64,000 bases of DNA from Isoetes taiwanensis (GCA_021234155.1 JAJEKV010000327.1:62001-126000), one strand, 5' to 3'. Positions 45,691 to 58,411 are shown, numbered from the stretch's first letter. Numbers and translations are program-made. Notes: generated from the sequence alone by a model not told the origin.

Positions 45691-46618
45691 TCAAATATAA
45701 TATCATATATAGTTACAAATTAGACCTTAATTGTATCAAAGATAATTTCATGTTTTCCACCACCTATATCACTATCTATAAAGGCCAATTTTATTTTATC
45801 CCTAAGCTTATAATGTAAGGTTATAATGTCAATGGTAGTATCATAAATCACTTAGGATTTCATCCAGTAACCTAGGAGCAAAAGAGGATTATGTTATTAA
45901 TTTTAGAAAAGGAGAAAGATTAACGAAGAAGCTGTTGTGAGATTCTAAGTCCTGCATCTTTTTTAGATTTTCAGGCTTGATCTTGGTGTTGCAAAATATA
46001 TTTTTTCAGCTTATGCTTGATCTTGGTGTTGCAGAATATCGATACTTCTTGGATATTTTTTTGGGAGAGCCAGCAAGGCCAGCCCTCCAATTCATGTGCC
46101 CTGCTTCTACTCTGTGCACTGCTTCTGGATCTGCAGAAGAAAGATGGTAAGATCAAGAACCAGATGAAAGGGAAAGAAGAGAGCTCTTATGCTTCATACT
46201 CTGCCTTGTTTTCTGTTGCTACCTTGCATATGAAAATCGCCCTAGCATTCTGCCATAACCAAATCTCTGCTCAACCAGATTTGGAAAAAACAAAACCTGT
46301 TATACCTTTTGCTAAAATCCGGAGCATGCCTTTTGCTAAAAGCTGGAGCCGACTCCTGACAATACCTTCTGCTTGTTTCGTGCCATAACCTTGTTGCCCA
46401 ACCTACACAAGAAGGAAGAATGAGCAAACAAAACTTTGTTCAATGCCATCAAGGGAGAAAGAAAGGAAGAAGCGGTTTATCTATCTGCCATAGCCGCTGT
46501 GCCTTTATCATCTGAAAAAAACCACGAGAAAGATGAAGTAGCCGGCTCCATTCCGCCACATTCGTCCCTATGCCAAACCTGCAAAGATTAAGAAGAGAAG
46601 ATGAAAATGCTCCATCCC

Positions 46619-46939
46619 GGGTAAAAGCATGTTAGGGTGTCCCTTAAAAAGTATTATTTAGTGACCAAAAAAGTACCTAAAAGGGTACCCAGGACTGGGT
46701 ACTGGGTACCTGTATAATATCCCAATAAAAGGTACATTCTAGAACTTTTATATATATTTTGGTCTCCGGTAGCATTATCTTTATCTTAACTTTGAATATT
46801 AATGCGTCCTTGACTTTTATTTTGGATATTTGTACTAGTTTTAATGAAAATAAAAATGAGAAAGTACCCAGTTCTAAAGTACCTAGTGTATGTACTTTTG
46901 CAGGTTCCAAAAGTGGTACACCCTAACATGCTTTTACCC
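46619..46939. repeat. 321-bp MITE-like element with about 25-bp terminal inverted repeats
   Basis: Left end GGGTAAAAGCATGTTAGGGTGTCCC and right end the reverse complement, GGTGTACC version, ending GCTTTTACCC. TCCC flanks both sides (46615-46618, 46940-46943). The interior contains repeated GGGTAC..GTACCC phrases and no ORF. Superfamily not certain; the 4-bp duplication is not diagnostic. Confidence 0.75.
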
Positions 46940-47044
46940 TCCCGAATACCTTCCGCCCAAGCTTCCGCCATAGCTTCCGCCATGGCTGCCTCGCACCACA
47001 TTCCTTTTTCTTTTAATCTATTTTTGCCCTTTTTGTATTTTCCT

Positions 47045-47180
47045 CTTGCCTATTTATTCCATCTTTGTCCTTTTGTTATTCTTGCCTCCACATTTGCCAC
47101 ATTCTTCCATATTTTGCCCCTTGCCTATTTATTCCATCTTTGTCCTTTTGATATTCTTGCCTCCACATTTGCCACGTTCT
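47045..47180. repeat. 75-bp tandem duplication
   Basis: CTTGCCTATTTATTCCATC to TTGCCACATTCTTCC is repeated from 47120 with few changes. It lies in a pyrimidine-rich stretch whose long open frame (46844-47359) is Phe/Leu/Ser low-complexity and not believed to be coding. Confidence 0.85.
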
Positions 47181-47359
47181 TATTGTTTTTTCTCCCTAAC
47201 CATATCATACCATCATTCATATTTTTTTCTAGCCTCCAATCTTGTTATTTCTTTTGCCTCGTAAGTATCTATTGTAAGAACATTATCTTATTGGACACTT
47301 TGGCTAGCAACTTGCCACACTTTTTGTTTGGGCCAAAGACTATCTTTTCTCTACCCTAA

Positions 47360-49150
47360 GGCTCGAAATTACCATTGTTTTTTCAATATCTTTATACGGC
47401 ACACATTATAAATTACATTATAGTTACTTTTCTTTGGTTATGGTGCCCAAAGCATTGCCATGCATAATTTGGAAATATGTAAATGTTGGGAACTGTTAAC
47501 TTGCCTTAGTTATATTTCTAACTTGCCTTAATTATTTTATTTCTAACTTTTATTATACAAACCCTTGCCTTTGTTATTTTTATTTGACGATATTGAGCAC
47601 GATGTTGACCCTGTGTTTAAAAAACATGAAAACAGCATGAAAATTGACAAGTTTCATGGAAAGATACTAAATTCGCAATAGTAATAGTATTTTCTGTTGC
47701 AATTAACTTTGCAATGTATCTATTTGATGTAGATTTACTTAGAACTTCATATTAATCTCTCAAATCCTTAAAGGTTGCTAATTTTGTGCAACTGGGACTG
47801 AATGGAGAGGAAAACAATTTGGGTTGTCCGCTTGCTTTTTAGATTCACTTAGTATGAGATGTACATGTTGTAGAAGTTATTTGCCAAAAAACAAAGCTTG
47901 TTGACGTGCTTTTGTGTATCAAGATTGTCCCCCCAAATCCATTAAGTACCATATTGAACTTCTGGTAAAACTCAATATGAGCTTATTGTAATGGACACCT
48001 TCAGGTGGAGTCTATATAAAGGATACTTAAGAAAACAATAATTGTGTAACTAAACTACCCACTTTGATTAATCTTTGAAAGTTCTCGCCCAATATGAATG
48101 TCTAAAATGGAAGTAAATCTTTGGTGCATTTAGTCATTATCTGAAAGAGGAATAGCGGACATGACATGACATGATAAAAGAATTTCTCGAATATATTGAA
48201 ACATATATTTGTTAAGTTGACATACATTAAAGATCGTCGATGAACGCGCCAACTCAAGCACTTATACTAGGCAACATATCGTGAGATTCATAACATGGAT
48301 AAAATGATATGTTGGTCCCGGCATAAATTCTTAACTTGGTGGCCAAGTGACATTTTGCAGCTCAAAAGATTTGAATTGTACATCACAATGAAGTCTACAT
48401 TCTACACCTGCAACTTGACCACAATTTACATGAGCTACAAGTTGACTTCAAGAAACCCACATTGCACCTGCATGTTTTAGAAAAGAAAACTTCAGAAGTA
48501 GCATTTTTGAAGAAACCTAGAAACTTGCTATTCATGTTCATATTGCTTTAAAAACAACATGAATCTTCCACGAACAAAGAAAACCAAAGGCAGATTTTAT
48601 CTTAAGACAATGCCCTTGTACTTGGTCCATAGAGTTGCAACTAAAGCGAGTAAACCTTTGTCTTTAAGGAAGCGGCAGCTATACTTTGAACTCGTATCTC
48701 ATAATGCAAGAGTTACTTTGATGGGGTACAGGTTTTAGATAAAACAATAGTTTTGCGGTCTTGGAAATCTGATGGCCCAAACTCCAAACGATAACTTATA
48801 CTATATTCCAAGACGTAAAGATCAGGATTAACCCTGGAAATAAGAGAGAGATACTACACTTAGAAACGATTAAAATTGGGATTGACGGATATAAGCGAAG
48901 GCCATTAGCACATAGGACCATTACCAGGTCAAGAGCGACCTAACTGTTGCAGAAGATTTGCATAACATGGCCGCCATGCTCACAGAGATCTGACACTTTT
49001 TTTAACCTTTTTTTTCTTAGGGTAAAAAGAAATTGTGTGGACGATTGGATGGGCCAAACATAGGCCATGAGATCTAGGGCTAGATTTGGGCGTGGTGGAA
49101 GATCCAAGCCGCATACAAATTAAGTGGTTAGATCTTCTTTGTGCCAAAGA
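47360..49150. other. CACTA interior, no recognisable gene
   Basis: AT-rich, with short ORFs only on both strands (61 codons at most, 48295-48480). No transposase motif, no repeat shared elsewhere in the window. Confidence 0.5.
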
Positions 49151-49690
49151 AGACTAACTTATCATACTAAAAATATGAAAAACATCTGAAGTAAGAGGGC
49201 CAAGAGGACTGGCCACATCTTTTTTGTTGGGCGTAATGTCTATAGGAGTTTGTAGAATCTTTTTCTTTCTTGTTCTAATAATATCATTTTGTGTACTTTG
49301 TCTGTGGGAGTTTGAAGAAGGTAGTGCCATCACAAATGATATTCTAATTGTCATAAGCATTAACACTTGTATTATCATTATCAAAATTACAACAAGATTG
49401 ATAGTACGAGTGATGTAAGTCTTGATATTATCCATGATGCTATTATCGACACATATAGCATCATATGCTAGCATTGATATAATATTGTCAATATGTGATA
49501 CTATAGATGAAGCTAAGGGTGATATCGTAACTGCCATAAGCTATAGCACTTATATTGTCATTAATACCATTGGAGTAATAAATGATGGTAAAGCTAATGC
49601 AATATATGATATTATTCATGACGCTATTAGTAACACATATATTGTCATTAATTTGTACTGATATAATTGTTGACTCCGGGCAACGAGAGC

Positions 49691-50123
49691 TGTTGGATAG
49701 GCATATTCACCCCTTATTCCTTAATCTATACCGTACGTAAAGTTCCTCGTTTGTGGGGTATGCAAGTACAAAATTTGCTATACTGTATAACAAGATTCGC
49801 AAAATACTATAAGATTTCAAGCGGAATATTATATGGTGTTGATTTCGTACGTGCAAAATACAATTATGAGGGCTCTCGCTGCCTTACGTCACCCCCCCGT
49901 GTGAATATGCACCCAAACCAAAGGGGTTTAAGGGGGATTTTAATTTAAATGTGTTGGACCCAATGGTTGTGTTAATTAATGTCAATGGTAGTTATGTGTT
50001 GGTTGTTAATGTCAATGGTTGTTATGTGTTGGTTGTTATGTGTTGGGGGATTTAATTTTTATATGTTGGATGTTAATGGTTTGTGTTGCAAAAAATTTTA
50101 TTTGTCCCCTTCGGGGCCTTAGG
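49691..50123 (+). repeat. Dispersed repeat family R, copy 2
   Basis: Starts TGTTGGATAGGCATATTCACC and runs to CCCCTTCGGGGCCTTAG. It includes an internal tandem of GTTATGTGTTGGTTGTTAATG phrases not present in the other copies. Same orientation as copy 3, opposite to copy 1. Confidence 0.75.
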
Positions 50124-50857
50124 GACGTCACCCCCCTCTCGGTGTGACAAAAATTTTAGAATTCAAACAAAAAAAAACTAGAATTCATTTGAGGCTTTCA
50201 TCACCTGTAGCTTTTGAATTTGATCACAATAAAACAAATAGAACATAAGTAAAAGTTACCATAAAGATCCCATTATTCTGAAAGTCATAAAGTTTGCAAC
50301 ACAAAGAAAACCCCCTGTTATTATGCTACATATTGTTACTTCTGCTACAACTATTTCTCTTTCACAATGACACCATTGTTTATCAATCCATATGATTTTG
50401 GATGCTCCATCTCTAGCTTAAAGGTAATGCATGATTCACCTTATGGTTCGATTAAAGTTCCAAACCTACAATATAAATGCATTCTTGTAATGTTTGTTTG
50501 GTCTGATCTGCGTAACATGGAAAAGGGCGTGGAATAATCTGCCTGTTGTGTGCATAAGAATCCGTTTGTTGATTGAAGCTAAAGGCTGGCTGCTATGAAC
50601 AATCCGAAAGCCAGGAATATCCAAGAGTTGGAAGCAAACAGAGGGCCTAAACTTGAATCTGCAGCAAATCTTAGGAAGGAAACAAAAGGAGGTTTTGCAG
50701 CACTACATTATAGAATCAGGAAACCAATACCTTGTAAAAGAAAACATTATGCTAACTGAAGAAACATTAAAAAACAAATACTTTTGTAAGTGTGAGCAAA
50801 AAATCCATCTCGTGGTAGTAAAATCCACTCCGGCAATAAGAATCCAAGAGGGCAAGT

Positions 50858-50975
50858 ACACATACATATGCACACATGCACACATGCACATGCACTTGCA
50901 CTTGCACTTGCACATGCACATGCACAATACACATGCACATGCATGTGCACATGCACATGCATACACATGCGCAGT
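50858..50975. repeat. Alternating CA/TG-rich tract (ACATGC units)
   Basis: A run of ACATGC, ACTTGC and GCATGT hexamers, almost perfectly alternating purine and pyrimidine. ORFs here on both strands (Met/His/Cys/Ala-rich) are artefacts of the repeat. Confidence 0.9.
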
Positions 50976-51166
50976 GTTCATGCACAAACAGATGCAGAGA
51001 AAGACAACAACCCTCGGATTGTTCCAACCAACGAAAATCAACGGCCCATAAAGGGTGCACTCTAGAAATACTATTTAGTACACCTCAACGAATACAACAA
51101 CGAAATCATAGAAAAACCATGTGAAAAAGCGTATAAAAATCTAAAAGTAACCCCCTGTTATTGTGC

Positions 51167-51488
51167 TGTTGGATAGGCATATTCACCCCTTATTCCTTAA
51201 TCTACACCGTACACAAAGTTCCTCATTTCTGGGGTATGGACGTATGGAATTCGCTATACTGTATAACAAGATTTGCAAAATACTCTAAGATTTGAGGTAA
51301 TATACTATATGGTGTTGATTTTGTACATGCAAAACATAATTATAGGGGCTCTCGCTGCCCTACGTCACCCCCCGTGTGAATATGCACCCAAACCAAAGGG
51401 GGTTTGAAGGTGGATTTAATTTTAGAGCGTTGGATGTAATGGTTTGTGTGTTAACCCAAAAATTTTTAGGCCCCTTCGGGGCCCTAAG
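51167..51488 (+). repeat. Dispersed repeat family R, copy 3
   Basis: 322 bp, TGTTGGATAGGCATATTC to CCCCTTCGGGGCCCTAA. Inserted after CCTGTTATTGTGC, a phrase that also occurs at 50311-50324 and 53727-53738 without the repeat. Confidence 0.75.
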
Positions 51489-52149
51489 AATTGATGAACG
51501 AAGTAGACTGTCTTTAGTTATATTATATGTGTCATATGTTATATGTGTTGTTGTATTAAAAACATATTTGGGCCCGAATTGTAATGATGTCGTAGATATG
51601 TTTAAATAGGCATTTCTATAATACAATGTATAATAAGCAAGTAGATCAAAAATTTAAAGTCATTGTGAGGGTGACATTAGAATACAAAAGAAACCCTGGA
51701 ATATTTAGAGAAAGTGCATTTGAACTTCATAGCTTGCATCAGACATGCCATTAAATAGTTCATGCATCAGGGCAACTTCATAGTTCAAATAATAATAATG
51801 GCTAACAAATAATCTGACTATCATGCCATTAGGGCAACTTCATAGTTCAAATAATAATATTATGGTCTATCTACTACAATAGACATTTAAACTAAATTTA
51901 GAGAAAACATACACTGGTTCCATATCCAGCATACGTCTTAAGCCTATGCATTTACAGATGCATGGAAGTTCTGTTCACTATATTTGCTTTCCAGGAGCCT
52001 AAGTACTAATAAAAAACATCTCGGATTTAAGAAATCAGTATCAACAAGGTGGTGACCAAAAAGGGGGAAGCAAACTTCTCAGCTATTGAGGTATATCGCA
52101 ATTGGACCTATATACTTAACTGATATAATGCAACCAAATTTGTTAGAAA

Positions 52150-52646
<497 letters not shown>

Positions 52647-53139
52647 CTACAAACATTGTATGGAGATCTAGAACTATTAGAGATATGGCTTTCCAGTTCT
52701 TAAAGTGAATCATGTTCCAATCTAGAAGCCTTGAATATGCAACAAAGAACTACTTACCCCGAACTTGGGTAGAAAAACTTTGAACTATGGACAAGCCATC
52801 TAAAAAGCCACGCAACAAGAATTTACAAGAGGAGTCTTTGGTAGAACCTTGGAAGCCCAAAATCCAGTGGGAGCTCTATTGTAGTCCACGATCACCATCG
52901 GACATATACGAATAAGCAAAGCTAATATAATTCCATTTGCCATGGCGACTTCCACAAAGAATGATGTACAACGAGAAAAAAGAACCGTTTGAATATCTAG
53001 CAAATAAGCAAACCGTTCCAGTCTGGGCAAAAGGCGGGCAAAGACTTTTCAATCAATAAGAGATCTTGGAAAACGACTCTCCTCCAATCTATTTCTAGTG
53101 AAAAACTAAGGGCAATCCTCAAGACCTGCCTTCCCGTTT

Positions 53140-53610
53140 GCATCCCTGAGCCCTAGGAAACTAAAATTCGTTTGAGAAAGGTATGAACTGCCAGTGAATT
53201 ACGTAGTCCGTAGGCATTTAATCTGGTCGAATATATATGGTACAGAAAGGGTAAAAAGGGAGGCCTGTGTAAATCTTGAAGTCGGCGATGCACATTTGGC
53301 TGGCCGATGCGATCAGATTCATCATCAGCGGTGATGCTAGCTTGCATCTTTGGCTTGCAAAAATGACCGTGGAAACTAGAAAGTCGGAATACAGAAGCGC
53401 GGTGCAATTCTAGGGTATGAAGCGGGGTCTTCTACCTTGGCATCCTCGAGACCTGCATCCCCCTTCCCCTTCGAGCCCTACCAGAAAAACCACATACAGT
53501 TTATTAACCCTAAACCCTAAAGTAACCCTAAAGTATCCTTCATCGAGCCTTGCATGCTTCCATTGCGAGATATCCTCAAAAATCATAGGTGTAACCATTA
53601 AAAAATGTCA
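53140..53610 (-). other. Exon-like fragment of unknown origin with a telo-box-like motif
   Basis: Two adjoining minus-strand open frames (84 codons at 53407-53153, 62 codons at 53598-53410) are not recognised. The + strand has TTAACCCTAAACCCTAAAG at 53504-53522, resembling the telo-box found upstream of many plant translation-related genes. This may be the promoter and 5' end of another captured gene, but that is conjecture. Confidence 0.3.
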
Positions 53611-53899
53611 TAAAATTAATGTGAGTGTATGTAAAGACTCTAGAAATCGCATTAATGCGTCTTCAAAATAAGGCAACCAAATCTTAGCAAAACCATAGGA
53701 AAAAGCATTATAAAAATACAAAAGTAACCCCTGTTATAATGCTAGATATTTATGACAATGTGATGATGCTATAGATGATAGAATCTTGTCATTGATAGTG
53801 CCCTTTGTACCTTGAATATCATTATTTATATCACTTAATACTTTTTTTGAAATTTTAGGTGATATTAAAGTGATGAAAAAATGGCTATCTGTTGTAGTG

Positions 53900-54250
53900 A
53901 AACTTGTAATTTTTAAATTTGGGTTCTAGTTTCTTTTACCAAGATGGAAGTTATTGACCCACATGCAACTTGTGCTAAAGGGCACCAATTACTCTTACGT
54001 GGACGAGAAATTTTTGACATTTTTCTTAGTATTATTAATCTAAAATTTGTCTCAAAAGAAAAGTAAAGTAGAATGAAGAACGAGAAACCTATTGAAGATA
54101 AGAAGGATCTTGAGGCTCTTTCTGAGTCTGAGCAACCAGGTCTATTGGCAAGTAATACGTGAAACAATTTACATTAGATGCGAATATAAAATACTCATGG
54201 TAGCCGAATTGTAGCCAAGAGAATGTTGTACAATGTCTTCAGGAACAGGC
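53900..54250 (-). mobile_element. Copia-type 3' internal region, right piece
   Basis: Continues the unit broken at 45241; reverse complement of 58582-58920 down to GCCTGTTCCT. Together the two pieces form the left arm of a long inverted repeat whose right arm is 58582-59890. Confidence 0.85.
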
Positions 54251-55310
54251 CCTCAAAGGCAGAAGCTAAAATTCGATACTCCATGCAATGTTAAAGCAAT
54301 GAGATTCAGCAATTACACAGCCGGATGCAAAGGTAGAGTTTAGTAAAAGAACAATAACAGAGCTACCTTAAAGGAGAGTTGCTTGAGACCGATTCTTGAG
54401 GATACGGTTGGCGTTTATGAGCTGAAAATACATGATGAAGAAACAGATCTTACTTTAATAATTAAAGCTAAAGCTAAAGTTGCTTTTGAGCGAGCTAATT
54501 TAAAGATTGAACTTCCAACACGACTTCCTTTGTAATCAAAGAGGAAAGTGTTACGTCTAGAAACAATGCTCGGGGATCTCAAATCCGAGTGAAGTGGATT
54601 GAGAAGTTCAATATTTCTTTAGATCTTAAAACAATGTAAAGAGAACTACAAAACTTGCCTGTTATACTCTCGGTAGGCTGTTGAACAAAATTTAATTTGG
54701 AGGCTAGTTACCAATTTTTTTTTTGGAAGAACTGTGTCATCAATATATTGGCTAGTTACCAATGTTTGCACTTACCAAATCAGTTTTTTGTATCGCAATC
54801 TTATGCTAGATCTTACGTTGCCAATAAAAGAGATTGTTACACGAAAACAACAATATGATTCAACTTATGTTTTTTGGCAGCTATGGCTTCTTCTATAGAT
54901 TGAGTTTCTCTATATACTGAAATCAGCAGTGTTTGTCATCAGAAGGGTTACAAAACTTGCCACGTTATACTCTCGAGTAGCTGTTGAGCAGGAATTTAAT
55001 TTGGAGGCTAGTTACCAATGTTTCATGCTAGATCTTACGTTTCCAATAAAAGAGATTGTTAAACGGAAACAACAATATAATTCAACTCATGTTTTTTGGC
55101 AGCTATGGCTTATCCCTATGCCTCATGACGATCTCTCCCATGCTTAATAGCTCCAGTTTATCACATTGGGGCGGATAGTATACTATTAGCAAATACAGAT
55201 TTCTGTAATCAAGCAACACAACATTTATAAGCATGTACCTTTTATTAATGTCATTTTCCAAAATACATGCTTTTCTGATACTGCTATTTCTAATGTAACA
55301 GGCTAGCCCT
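54251..55310 (+). other. Repeat-rich spacer with an unrecognised coding-like fragment
   Basis: 54373-54535 reads PILEDTVGVYELKIHDEETD and LTLIIKAKAKVAFERANLKI before a stop; I do not recognise it. From 54645 a repeated block appears (CTAGTTACCAATG, GATCTTACGTT.CCAATAAAAG, AACAACAATAT, GTTTTTTGGCAGCTATGGC) at 54700-54890 and again at 54945-55110, with an inverted copy at 56400-56600. Confidence 0.5.
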
Positions 55311-55323
55311 GCGCTACCCCTTC

Positions 55324-56394
55324 CTATTTTGTAGTTCTTTTCCCTCCAACAAGTGAGCAGTGTAGCTTTGGTTCATCGGTAGCCTCTTTGTCTTTGTGTT
55401 CCCATGTCTCTACTAGACATATGATGTCCTTATCTAGGTGCCGTTCGGCGTTCTCCATCATCCCATGGATATCCCGCGGTTCGATTACCGGATCGTTACT
55501 TCTTCCTTCCTTTTCGCCCCCTCGTCCCCCCCCTTTGTTCTGTGCGTGTCCTTTCCTTATTTGTCCTCTCGTTCTTGCTCCCTGATCCCCCACTATCTCC
55601 CTTGTCAGCTTTATGTTCTTGTCAGGGTCCCTTCCGACCTCTTTTCCGTTTCCCATCCTAACTTTGTGTTTGTGTTAGAATCTTTGGAAATTTTGTTTCC
55701 GATGCATTTTTCCGGATGGTGTTATTTCCCTCATCCGCTTCATCTGTCCCTGCCCTCTCACTACCTCCGTTTCTTGATTCCCATCTCCCCTCGGCCCTAA
55801 GCCGCCTCCACCCATGTGGCCGGTTCTTGCGGCGTGTTCTCCCTTCCTCTTTTGGGGTATAGTTTCCCATTCTTTACCCCTTGTACTCCCTTTGGGCTTC
55901 GGTTCTCGACTTTCGCCCGATTCTCTGTGTAACCCCCTGTCTCTGCATGGGTGTCCGGGCCTCTTTGTACTTTTGAGTCCATTCACGAGTTTGAACCTGC
56001 GTGGATGATCCTTTCTTTGGTGCGGGTCTCTCATAGTCACATTTATATGTCTCGCTCTCCCTCTCCAAGCTCCTGCCCGTGTTGCTTTCACTATCACATT
56101 CCTGTGTTCCTGAAACACGTTCTCCATTATCTCTGCAGTGACACGAAACGTGTCTTCGTTAGGCCTCTCGGCTACTCCTATCAATCTTACATCAAGTTTA
56201 ATCCTTTCCTGTTCTTTGAACTCCACTATGTGTGGTTTAATCCTATCAAAACTCTGCCACGCATCTAGATCTATTTGTTGCTTTTCTAATATCACCAACC
56301 TTTGTATGATTTCCGCTTTTTCTTTTTCTACCTCTTCCATCCTCTTCCGAATTTCCACCTCTGTATCTTCCACAATACAGATGCAAATATGCAT
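55324..56394 (-). pseudogene. LINE (L1-like) remnant: ORF1 RNA-binding domain and endonuclease start
   Basis: LINE ORF1 proteins bind their RNA and ORF2 starts with an apurinic-type endonuclease. The - strand frame 56394-55675 begins with a Glu/Lys coiled coil (EEVEKEKAEIIQRLVILEK) followed by RIKLDVRLIGVAERPNEDTF and VIVKATRAGAWRGRARHINV, matching the usual coiled coil plus RRM-like (transposase_22) order, then a basic tail. The next frame, 55656-55324, ends with ERHLDKDIICLVETWEHKDK, like the early ICLQETW motif of the LINE endonuclease. RT is absent. Degenerate and truncated. LINE assignment is inferred from these two motifs in the correct order. Confidence 0.55.
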
Positions 56395-56399
56395 GGCTA

Positions 56400-56600
56400 A
56401 AAAACATAAGTTGAATCATATTGTTGTTTCCATTTAACAATCTCTTTTATTGGCAACGTAAGATCTAGCAAAGGACTGTGATACAAAAATTGATTTGGTA
56501 GGTGCAAACATTGGTAACTAGCCTCCAAATTAAACTCCTGCTCAACAGCTACTCGAGAGTATAACAGGGCAAGTTTTGTAACCCCTCCTGATGACAAACA
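56400..56600 (-). repeat. Inverted copy of the 54700-54890 repeat
   Basis: Reverse complement of the block at 54650-54890, including GTGATACAAAAATTGATTTGG and TCTACTCGAGAGTATAAC type phrases. It makes a roughly 200-bp inverted repeat that brackets the LINE remnant and the spacer. Confidence 0.75.
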
Positions 56601-56604
56601 CTGC

Positions 56605-57558
56605 TCAGTATATAGAGAAAACATGCATTCTCCGATAAGGAGCTTGATTAGGAGGTTCTTTCCCAGGAAGAAGATCAATCCTGTGGTCCTCCAAACGTTG
56701 GGGTGGCAAAGTTTGTGGAATTTCATTTGAAAAGACATCATCAAAATAATGCAAAAAGATTGTTTGACGCTCATTTAATGGGGATACATCAGACTTAGGA
56801 CGCAAAGCCACCAAATACACAAAATGAGTTTTCATTGCCAAACGTTTAAATTGTACAACAGAAACTGTTGGAATTGGGGAAACAATATCATCCTTCACAA
56901 ACTTGAAGGTCTTTTTACCCCCTTCCAAGGATAATATAACAATACCTGCTTTCCAATCTATAAGAGGATTAATAGCCTTATGCCATGGCATGCCGAGAAT
57001 AATATCCATACCTCCAAGGTCAGAAACCATGAAAGAATGTTTACAGATATAGCCCTGCAATTGAAATTCAACATCCTTGACCATAAATGAAGAAGGCGGA
57101 GGGGCTACATTCAAGAAAGCAGAAGACAATTCTACATCACTTGATAAAGGAACAGAAGTTAGTTTTAATTCTTTTACCAATCGAGCAGAAATAAAATCAA
57201 ACTCACTACCCAGATCGAATAAGATATGTACTTTTTGATCTTGAATAGTAGCCCAAAATCGCAAGAGACTACTATTCTCAACAGAATCCATATCCGATTT
57301 TTCCCGGACCGTAGCCACCTTCTTCCCTTTTCCATCTCCGCGAACAGAAGCTACTTTCTTACTTTTGTCCTCTTTCTTAGTCCCAGACTTAAGAAGAGGT
57401 GTAGCTTCCTTGCTTTCCCCTTTCTTCTTTTCCAAATAAGTAGGGCATTCATAAAACTTATGATCGGTTGAATAACAAACAAAACACTTATTTTTCCGCA
57501 TAAGCCGCTTCTTGCGTGCTTGATACGATTCCTTTGGCTCTTTATTAACAGGGTTCAT
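56605..57558 (-). pseudogene. Ty3-type gag/pol fragment: zinc knuckle, protease and RT start
   Basis: The longest open frame of the window (317 codons). In order: a CCHC zinc knuckle CFVCYSTDHKFYECP (residues about 25-39); a Lys-rich linker; an aspartic protease with LFDLGSEFDFISARLV (Asp-Leu-Gly where Asp-Thr/Ser-Gly is usual) and MDIILGMPWHKAI; then ALRPKSD, FDDVFSNEIPQTLPPQR and HRIDLLPGKEPPNQAPYR, the canonical lead-in to the Ty3 reverse transcriptase. The frame leaves homology right after PYRR at about 56640, where an unrelated repeat starts. RT, RNase H and integrase are missing. The changed protease triad suggests inactivity. Element is dead but only recently, as 317 codons stay open. 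Confidence 0.85.
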
Positions 57559-57599
57559 TATCCGCGTCTGGAGGCGTTGGCGTTTAAATGGCCCGGACC

Positions 57600-58411
57600 A
57601 CGGACAGATCCCATTGATTTATCCGAAAACCACTCGCCTCTTTCATAGAAACTTTGAGGCCCCGTTGAGCATTAATGGCTTCGTGAGGGCCAAACCTTCC
57701 TCCTCTACTTTCCTGCGCCATCTTACGAGCTCACCAAAAGAAAGATTGGCAACTTGCGGGTCGAGCCGCAGGTACCCAACGATGAACCCCACCCATGAGT
57801 TTTTCAAACTTCTCAATATCATTTTTACTAAGCTGAAGTCATTTCTTTAGAACTCGTGCGGCGAAGGATCGAACAGTTTCCATGTTTTGTTGGGTCAACT
57901 TATTCTATTCAGCGATAAGATCAAGGCTCCCAATTATGACCCAAAAAACGATTTTTGATTTGCTTTTCAAATTCGCAAAGGTAACAATAGGTTGATCGAC
58001 CGGGTTGGTTCTTCTAGATATCCAAACCACCGGTCCTTTTGTAACCCCATCCAGATGACGTTCAGCAAAATATAACTGAGTGTCTTTGTCATCTTTAGTC
58101 TTAGCAAAATATGAATTCAAATCCCGGAGTCATGCGAAAAGTTCATCCGCATCACTAGTAGCAGCGGAATACTTTTTGAATTCAATTTTGACATTAGCAC
58201 CTGTTTTGATGCCACTACGTGGACGCCCCGCAGCCTTCTTTACGCAGAATCGCGCCCACCGCGGCTCGCAGAGAATCCAATGCAGCTCCGCAATTCGAGC
58301 CGCGGCAGCTGCAAGTTTTTCTCTCATGAGTGAATTATCATGCTCTAACTCAAAAAGTTTTTCCTTGAGCTCTTCATCCTCAACGTTAGCATTGGCAGGA
58401 GAACCGGCCAT
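57600..58411 (-). pseudogene. Ty3-type gag N-terminus with primer binding site
   Basis: The frame from ATG 58411 (MAGSPANANVEDEELKEKL) shows a coiled-coil start (ELEHDNSLMREKLAAAAARI) and stops at 58130. The next frame (58120-57905) reads LNSYFAKTKDDKDTQLYFAE then HLDGVTKGPVVW, the usual capsid helices. Further fragments reach 57600. The PBS TGGTATCAGAGCAAC is on the - strand at 58420-58434, eight bases before the gag ATG. Only about 145 bp of possible LTR remain beyond it. It belongs with the pol fragment at 56605-57558. Confidence 0.75.

Noticed and set aside
46844-47359. 171-codon Phe/Leu-rich ORF looking like a membrane protein
   Set aside because: Pyrimidine-rich low-complexity DNA with a 75-bp tandem duplication, beginning inside the MITE; no family resemblance.
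50653-51124. ORFs rich in His, Met, Cys and Ala on both strands, resembling metal-binding proteins
   Set aside because: They are all translations of the ACATGC microsatellite tract.
53504-53522. Interstitial telomere repeat
   Set aside because: Only about two AAACCCT units plus degenerate ones; better described as a telo-box-like motif.
55388-56268. Plus-strand ORFs opposite the LINE remnant
   Set aside because: Antisense shadows of the purine-rich LINE ORF1 coding strand.
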